From Cliona cf. orientalis (lineage: Eukaryota > Porifera > Demospongiae > Clionaida > Clionaidae), in assembly GCA_963930775.1 (NCBI GenBank), contig OZ005701.1:2046001-2110000 (forward strand): DNA of 64,000 bases, in the 5' to 3' direction. Shown in pieces: positions 58,101-64,000 of the stretch. The notes beneath the pieces are model-generated. The model did no database searches. It was not told where the DNA came from and saw only the letters and a program-made list of their open reading frames with translations. Numbering within the stretch: the stretch's first letter is position 1; each line of letters begins with the position of its first letter. A program made the translations under genes and the position numbers.

Positions 58101-61100
58101 TTAACATTACCAGTCAAGAAAATGCATCATCCGACGAAAGGACACATTAGGATAGATTGTAGAAGTGTAATTTATTTTTTAAACTGTCAAAGATATTCTC
58201 AGTGGTCGATAAATGATGTATAGATAGTATAGCTATATAAAGTCGTACATGTGGTTGATGATTGTACCTCCACTGCATGGAGCATTGTTCGAAGACTGTT
58301 TTCAAATTGGTTGTATAATTGAAACAAGCACCATTCGGATGGGTGAAGGACGCTCTTTTAGCTGGTGCAATTTCCATGATCATATGACCTATGGGTAAGG
58401 AGTTCTACTCGCGGTACATTCAGTGGTTGATAATCGGTGGTGTACGCTACTGCACTCAGGTCACGCATTAATTTATTAGCTATAACGTGTAAAGGGAGGG
58501 GGGAGAGCAAGAAGGTTTATACAATACCAACTTACATTGTTAGTAATGTCCAGACTGGCTCCGGCATGGATGAGCATTTGGACAACTTCTATGTGATCAT
58601 TTCCACAAGCACAAACCAGCGCTGTAGCCCCAGTCTGAACATACAAAGATTATAATAGTAATTGTAGCTATGTCTAATTACAAACGCCGACTTTTCTTTT
58701 GAGATCTTTCTTGGGATTAGCTTTCAGCAAGGCATCAACAACCTTTTTGTGACCTCTAATACTTGCAATGGTAAGACCTGTATCACCTTCCTATACAGAG
58801 AATTAGATAGAGCAACCATTAGTTACAGTACAATATTATTATATTATTCAGAAAACCCTTTTTCTTATATTATAATATTCTATGACATTACATGGAGGGC
58901 ACAAACGACGTGGTCAGAATTGTAGGCTCCACAGCTATGTGCACAAAAGGGGTGATTGTCACACTGGTTGGCAGACTCACTCGCGTCGGCGAGTGGTCGC
59001 AGGACCCCGGACGGGCCCCCACCTGTAACGATTGCTCCCTGTCTGCGCTCTCTTACAGTAGCTGCAGGTATTGAACAAGGGGAAATACTAGGGAGAACTG
59101 AACAACACAAACATGCACACAAAAATTTATACAGTCCATGGTGTAATACAAGTTTCCTGTTCGTTACAAGTTCTCTCGGGAGCCTCAGGACTACTAATGA
59201 GTTTCTCTAGCTAGCTGAGTAACAAAATTACATAATCATCTTGGATGTGCATGTGCTCTTTGGTGATGGAGGATATTTTCTGGAGTGAGTATAGTAGGTA
59301 AAGGTTGTCGGACGAAAAGGTTGATAGATAAGGTATTGGCATGACCGGAGCTGATGAAAAGGTTGATAGACAAGGTATTGGCATGACCGGGCTGATGAAA
59401 AGGTTGATAGACAAGGTATTGGCATGACTGGGGCTATAATCAGTACAATATTATAATATATATACATAGCTGTAGACAGGAGTGCATAATCATGATAACG
59501 AGGAGGGGAAGGAAAGGAGCATGAATCACCCATGAAAAAAAAATTTCCCATAGTAGCACAGCTTATGTTAAAATTTTCATTTCATCTTAAAAATATAAGA
59601 CCATACTAAATTTGATCAGATATTTGATGTAAATGGTTAGAATCAGATATTAATGAAGGGCCAGTAAGCAGCTTTGAAATATGCTGTATATGCACATCTT
59701 TATGCAAGTTTGCATAGCTGCAGCCATCATGTGGGTGTTACGCCCACCCTCAACAAGCCTCCAAACCACCGCTTACTTGGCTACAACCACTCTGGGTGCT
59801 GCCTAACCTGGTAAACAGGACGGAGTCAGACTATAATATTATAGCCTAGCTTGTAGCACTATCCACAGCTTGAATGGACAGGATATCAGACCAACAACTT
59901 GAAGATGAATGGTCTGACATCAGGCAATTTTGACTGGTGTCCGACTGTTAACATAAGCTGTGCAGTAGTCAAGCCACTAAGTTTAGAACAGTGGCACAAT
60001 TAATGTGCAGGACGCTAGCTGGCCAGATGCTAGATCCAAGTCAGTGATGGACATTGGCAGAGAAACTAGTCGCTAGCATTGAGCAGGTTAGCACCATTCT
60101 TACAACTCCTTATACAATAAATATTATAACTTACGTCATTCTGCATGTCCTTGTTGGCCCCAGAATCAACAAGCAACTGGACTACTTCATCATGTCCTTT
60201 TGCACTGGCAAGTACCAAAGCTGTACATCCATTCTACAGAAATATTCCATTCATAATTATAAATGAGATTTGATCATGAGAGAGAGAGAGTTACAGAGAG
60301 AATGAGAAAAATAGCTAATATTTATGTATAAATAATTTACGTTGTCAGTAATGTCCAAACTGGCTCCAGCATTGATGAGCATTTGGATGATTTCTAAGTG
60401 ACCGTTATGACAAGCACAGGTCAGTGCCGTATCTCCAGTCTAAACAACATGAAATATTAATAAAAACTGTGACTAACTCTATACACAAAATGCTGACCTT
60501 TCTTTTGAGATCTTTACTGGCTTCAGCTCTCAGTAATACTTCCACAACCTTTCCGTGACCTTTAATACTGGCAATGGTAAGACCTGTATCACCTTCCTAT
60601 CCAAAGAATTAGAGAGAGAGTCACAGTTATTATTAATAGCGGAGCTATGGCACTGGCCCACACATTATATAGTTTGATAATGGAGGGGAGTCCTCAGGCC
60701 ATGGCTCATGCAGCCTCTACGGGTAGCTCTATAGGGTCACATGGAGGATCTAAATACCACGTGGCAATATCAGTACGCACATGCTCAATGCTCATTGCAA
60801 TATCACCGTGTACATACTCAATGCTCATTTAGTGAAAAACTGATGCTGCTTTTCTGAGCAATATGTAGCAACCCTTCTAGTGTGATCGTGCTGCTTAGTA
60901 TTGGCCCAGCAACAAGTATAATAACCCTTCACCCACCCATCCTACCCTTTATACAAAATTGTGTGATTCCCACATATCATGCATAGGCGGTGGAACAGGG
61001 GGGGCAGGGGGGCACTCGCCCCCCCACTTTCAGAGATGGGGGGGGGGGGGGGGGGGATTGCCCCCCCCCCCAAAATCCAAGCCAGTGATATCATAAAATA

Positions 61101-63108
61101 GCTACTTTTCACAACAAATATACCAAAATACCTACAAAAGCTGCCTAGAATAGCTTCGAGAATCGATCACAGTGCACATTTTCCACCATTTCTTTATTTC
61201 TGACAGTAGCAGCACCACCGATCGACACGAGTGACCTTTGAACTTCAATTAAGGGGGCGTGTCCCCAAAATTTTCGCGCGCGCTTCGCGTGCAATTGTTA
61301 ATCTTTGCCCCCCCCCCCCAGTCAAAGCTTCCTTCCGCCGCCTATGTCATGGAATTTTGGATGTCTTTGTTCTTCTACTTTCCATTGTCCATCAGATACA
61401 CTGTTAGATGTGATCTGGTCCTCGATGGGTAGAGCCCAGAGTGAAGTATTATGTATACATAATGCCTTTAGCATGTAGGTAAGTGCTCGCACGAGACCAA
61501 ATATTTATGTATGGGTCTCATGAGCCAGGGTTCATGGTTCACCAGCAGACCTTCTACCAAACTATCTAATTAATCACTATGGGGATGCACCAGCAAGAAA
61601 ATTTAATGATCTAATGCAACAATAGGACATTAAATGATAATTATCATTTTTATTTTACTTCACGGGAGCTGATAAACTAAGTAGAAAAAGAAATTGTTTA
61701 GAGAACCGCACAGTACAGCTAGATTGCATTAAAGGTCGTCACATTCAGGGGCGTCGCCAGGATTTTCTGAGGGGGAATTTTACGACTACGCCCACTTTTC
61801 GGCCACGCCCTCTAATTGACGATCGCCATTTCAGCTAGGGTTTGCTCGCTTCTCGAGATTTTTGCAGAGAAAAGCACAAAAGAAGTAGATCTAGGCTAAG
61901 TTTTAGGAGACTTTAGTGCCTGCATATTGAATCTGGAAACCAAGGGGGTTTCCTGATAGCCAAATCATACTAAGATAATGCTGAATCTGACTGCCAGGGG
62001 GGGTTTCCGGGCAATAAGGAAACAACTAAGCTACGCCCCTGACGTTTATCCCATGTGGACAAAAAAACATTGCAAATACATGGCTTATCTATACAAATAT
62101 ACCGGTACTATAAATTATTATTATGGGGAAACATTAAGATATTTTACTTTATCTCGCACGTCCTTGTTAGCACCAGCATCAATAAGCAGCTGGACTATTT
62201 TGTCATATCCTTGATTACTGGCAAGTATGAGAGCTGTACAACCATTCTACACAAAAGAAAAATCATCCTGCCAATCACTATTAAAGGCATTGTGCCACGA
62301 TATAAGGGCTATTTTTAGTAAATTAGTGTCACATGTGATGTAACCGCGCCCATTAGATTGAAATCTGGCAGCCACTTTTCAATCAACAGTTATAGTTCGC
62401 GGTAGCAGAACGCGATCGGTCCAAGAAAGGCTCAAGTATTGGAGCTGGAAGATCTTCAGCTAGCGGAGGAAGGTAAGAGATCTATCAGAAGGACGGGCGA
62501 GAGTCGGCTGTGCCAGAGTAGTGATGTTTATGTCTAGCTAGATCTACCATATGCAAGCGGTAGTATACCACGAGTAGATTTACCTTTAGCGAGCGAGAGT
62601 AGGTCGAAAAGTAGACAGAGATACCAGTCCTCTAGCAGCGCCACGAGTAGCTAAGTCCTTTCCTTGTCTTTCGATGGCATTCTGGCGTCCACGAGGAGCG
62701 CGCGACAATATTTTGTATGTGCGCGATTTTTGATAACGCGAGTCCGTATACTAGATCTAAATTTAGTAATAATCACCGCTTATATCGTGACACAATGCCT
62801 TTAATGTAAGAGAGAAAGACTTAGATATGTATAATGTTCACATTATTACGTTATCAGTAATATCCAAACTGGCTCCAGCATGGATGAGCATTTGGACAAC
62901 TTTTATGTGACCGTTTCCACAAGCACAGACCAGTGCTGTAGCCCCAGTCTGAAAAACATGTAAACATAAATATAAATTGTAGCTATCTCTATAATACACA
63001 AACACTAACTTTTCTATTGAGGTCTTTGTTGGCTTTAGCTCTCAGTAATACCTCAACAACCTTTTCGTGACCTTTAATACTTGCAATAGTAAGACCTGTA
63101 TCACCCCC
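55132..63108 (-). CDS. Ankyrin-repeat protein, 3' part, one repeat per exon
   Basis: Minus-strand exons in order: 63108-63010, 62948-62850, 62246-62148, 60596-60498, 60439-60341, 60233-60135, 58790-58692, 58634-58536, 56755-56657, 56599-56501, 56440-56336, 56273-56175, 55724-55626, 55552-55454 and 55239-55132 (stop TAA). Thirteen are exactly 99 nt, one is 105 nt, and all boundaries are phase 0, so each encodes one 33- or 35-residue ankyrin repeat. Together they give 499 residues. Typical repeats: TGATALVCACGNGHIKVVQM, NGCTALVLASAKGHDEVVQL, EGDTGLTIASIKGHGKVVEV. The last exon reads NSQIPFDVASISGHVHVCQV and ends IPYNQ. Ankyrin stacks mediate protein-protein binding. No kinase, death or membrane domain is seen here, and the 5' end is not identified. 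Introns are 58 bp to about 1.9 kb and several hold DNA elements. The exons and strand are certain; whether all are in one transcript is inferred. Confidence 0.85.
56803..56890 (-). pseudogene. Degenerate ankyrin exon
   Basis: Between functional exons 58634-58536 and 56755-56657, at the place where the cassette predicts an NGCTAL-type exon, the minus strand reads API*HCANAQGYDKLVQLLM then ITGAN. The repeat is recognisable, but it has an in-frame TGA and a shortened start. Skipping it keeps the frame, because every neighbouring exon is phase 0. Confidence 0.6.
57264..57297. repeat. Perfect 15-bp-arm palindrome, 4-bp loop
   Basis: TATGGCCAATATTGT, loop GTGG, ACAATATTGGCCATA. It lies in a 1.65 kb stretch between ankyrin exons that is otherwise without recognisable content. 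Confidence 0.85.
59311..59435. repeat. Three-copy 42-bp tandem repeat
   Basis: Unit GATGAAAAGGTTGATAGACA followed by AGGTATTGGCATGACCGGGCT; copies of 42, 41 and 42 bp in the ankyrin-gene intron. Confidence 0.9.
59557..59962. mobile_element. Non-autonomous DNA element, 15-bp perfect TIRs
   Basis: CACAGCTTATGTTAA (59557-59571) is perfectly inverted as TTAACATAAGCTGTG (59948-59962). The flanks TAGTAG (59551-59556) and CAGTAG (59963-59968) look like a slightly diverged target-site duplication. No coding frame is present, so it is MITE-like. Confidence 0.65.
60982..61346. mobile_element. MITE-like element, 365 bp, GC-rich ends
   Basis: CATAGGCGGTGGAA (60982-60995) and TTCCGCCGCCTATG (61333-61346) are inverted with one mismatch. 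Long G runs (about 61000-61055) oppose C runs. An internal TTTTCGCGCGCGCTTCGCGT motif is shared in diverged form with 14603-14873. It has no coding content. Confidence 0.65.
61745..62042. mobile_element. MITE-like element, ~298 bp
   Basis: TCAGGGGCGT (61745-61754) is inverted as ACGCCCCTGA (62033-62042). Two internal direct repeats of the type CTGAATCTGACTGCCAGGGG / TTGAATCTGGAAACCAAGGG, each followed by GGTTTCC, lie near 61928 and 61980. Confidence 0.5.
62281..62804. mobile_element. Non-autonomous DNA element, ~520 bp, TTAA at both ends
   Basis: TTAAAGGCATTGTGCCACGA (62281-62300, arm continues to 62306) is inverted at 62779-62804 with one mismatch in 26. Less perfect pairing continues about 20 bp further inwards. 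The outermost four bases are TTAA at both ends, which would fit a TTAA target-site duplication (piggyBac-like). A TA duplication (Tc1/mariner-like) cannot be excluded. No transposase frame. Confidence 0.65.
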
Positions 63109-64000
63109 CTATACAGAGAAATGGAACAATCATGGTGTAAGGACAGCCGCAAATGTGGTCACGCCCCCTAGCCCTCAACGACTAGGACTAGGACTAGGAC
63201 TAGGACGCTCTGGGCTCTATGCAGAGGCATTACAATCCGGCTACCATTTGGCATATTTTCTCTGGAGCCAGGCTAGGAACTCGCAGGAATAGGTCCCTAT
63301 TTCTGATTAAAATCAGTGGTAGGTGGGGATCACTCGCACTGTGGCATCTCTGTCTGGCCATCCAAGTTCCTGGTTGAAGAAGCTGTATTGGATCGGTTGT
63401 TGGCATCATTTCTCTTAGGATTTGTTTATGTGAGTGTACACAATGTATGTGTTCAGTATCATTTTTGTTTTTGCTAAGATATTATATTGTGCATAAGGTT
63501 GAATATTGTTGCACTGTCAAGCATGGCTAACGGTTAATGAGTTTAAGTATGAGCCCTTGTGATTAATAGATACTCAGGTGCATTAAGGACCGGGACCAGC
63601 ACTAAAACAGATAAATCCCTTGTATATAAGACCTTAGATCTCCACTTAAGAGCATGTCAAAGGCATGAAACAAACTCCATATGAATATTTATCTCTTACC
63701 ACATCAAAGTGCTTGCTAATTAACCACGCCCACTATCACCATGGAGGGCGTGGCCACTCTTGAACGTGCACTATTACAGCATTAAAGTCAAAATATGGAG
63801 GATAAGCACCCTTGCTAGCATCTTGGTAAGAATCTATACATCCTAATGTACAATATTGCCATTTGGCTTTTTTGTAAGTTGTCTTAGTTTAGGCGCTATA
63901 GCCTAAATTGTGATATTTATGCCACCCATCCAACTACAAAGCTTACCTCATGGCTGCCTTGTCGAATTTTTCAAACATGCCAAAGGACAGAATGCTTCAG
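63109..64000. other. Upstream flank of ankyrin exons
   Basis: Holds a GGACTA hexamer repeat (63182-63206) and a hairpin CCACGCCC...GGGCGTGG (about 63724-63753), but no further ankyrin exon. Near 63949-63981 the minus strand reads MFEKFDKAAM followed by a good donor gtaagc; it could be a first exon (phase 2). However, it does not join in phase to the ankyrin exon at 63108 without a missing exon. Confidence 0.25.

Noticed and set aside
58880-59210. Overlapping frames on both strands of 60-84 codons near a GC-richer patch
   Set aside because: No splice sites, no recognisable motif, and Cys/Ser-rich composition typical of chance frames.
63182-63206. GGACTA hexamer repeat as a telomere-like array
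   Set aside because: Only about four units, and not the TTAGGG-type animal telomere repeat; a simple short tandem repeat.

Overview
This is intron-rich metazoan DNA. The most likely source is a sponge or another early-branching animal. That is inference, from AT-rich introns, animal-specific genes (a ZMIZ-type MIZ/SP-RING coregulator and an STK33-type kinase), innate-immunity-type GTPases in unusual domain combinations, and many short hairpin DNA elements and (CT)n/(GA)n microsatellites. There are no bacterial-style operons, no LTR or retrovirus-like element, and I recognised no rRNA, tRNA or CRISPR array. A 200-base run of N lies inside a ZMIZ exon.

Layout: (1) 1-2088, plus strand: the 3' part of a gene whose last exons encode an Ig domain followed by an AIG1/GIMAP-like GTPase. 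(2) 2785-7489, plus: a complete three-exon gene for a guanylate-binding-protein (GBP) type GTPase with a fibronectin type III domain and a long acidic/serine-rich tail. (3) 18338-7800, minus: a nine-exon STK33-like protein kinase (492 aa, all splice phases consistent). It overlaps tail to tail with the GBP gene. (4) 18339-18993: a divergent promoter interval. (5) 18994-54450, plus: a 23-exon ZMIZ1/2-like gene with a 19.6 kb first intron. (6) 63108-55132, minus: the 3' part of an ankyrin-repeat gene built almost entirely from 99-nt, phase-0, one-repeat exons amplified as a three-exon cassette.

Non-coding space is dominated by microsatellites, a 1.28 kb foldback/minisatellite element inside the last STK33 intron, an inverted pair of ~185 bp double-hairpin repeats in ZMIZ intron 1, and several 270-525 bp elements with terminal inverted repeats, four of them in the ankyrin-gene introns.

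Functionally, the two left-hand GTPases belong to families linked to cell-autonomous immunity. ZMIZ proteins are nuclear transcription/SUMO coregulators. STK33 is linked in vertebrates to spermatid and ciliary biology. The ankyrin protein has no recognisable effector domain in the window. The exon models were assembled by hand from reading frames, splice consensus and phase; transcripts would be needed to confirm them.
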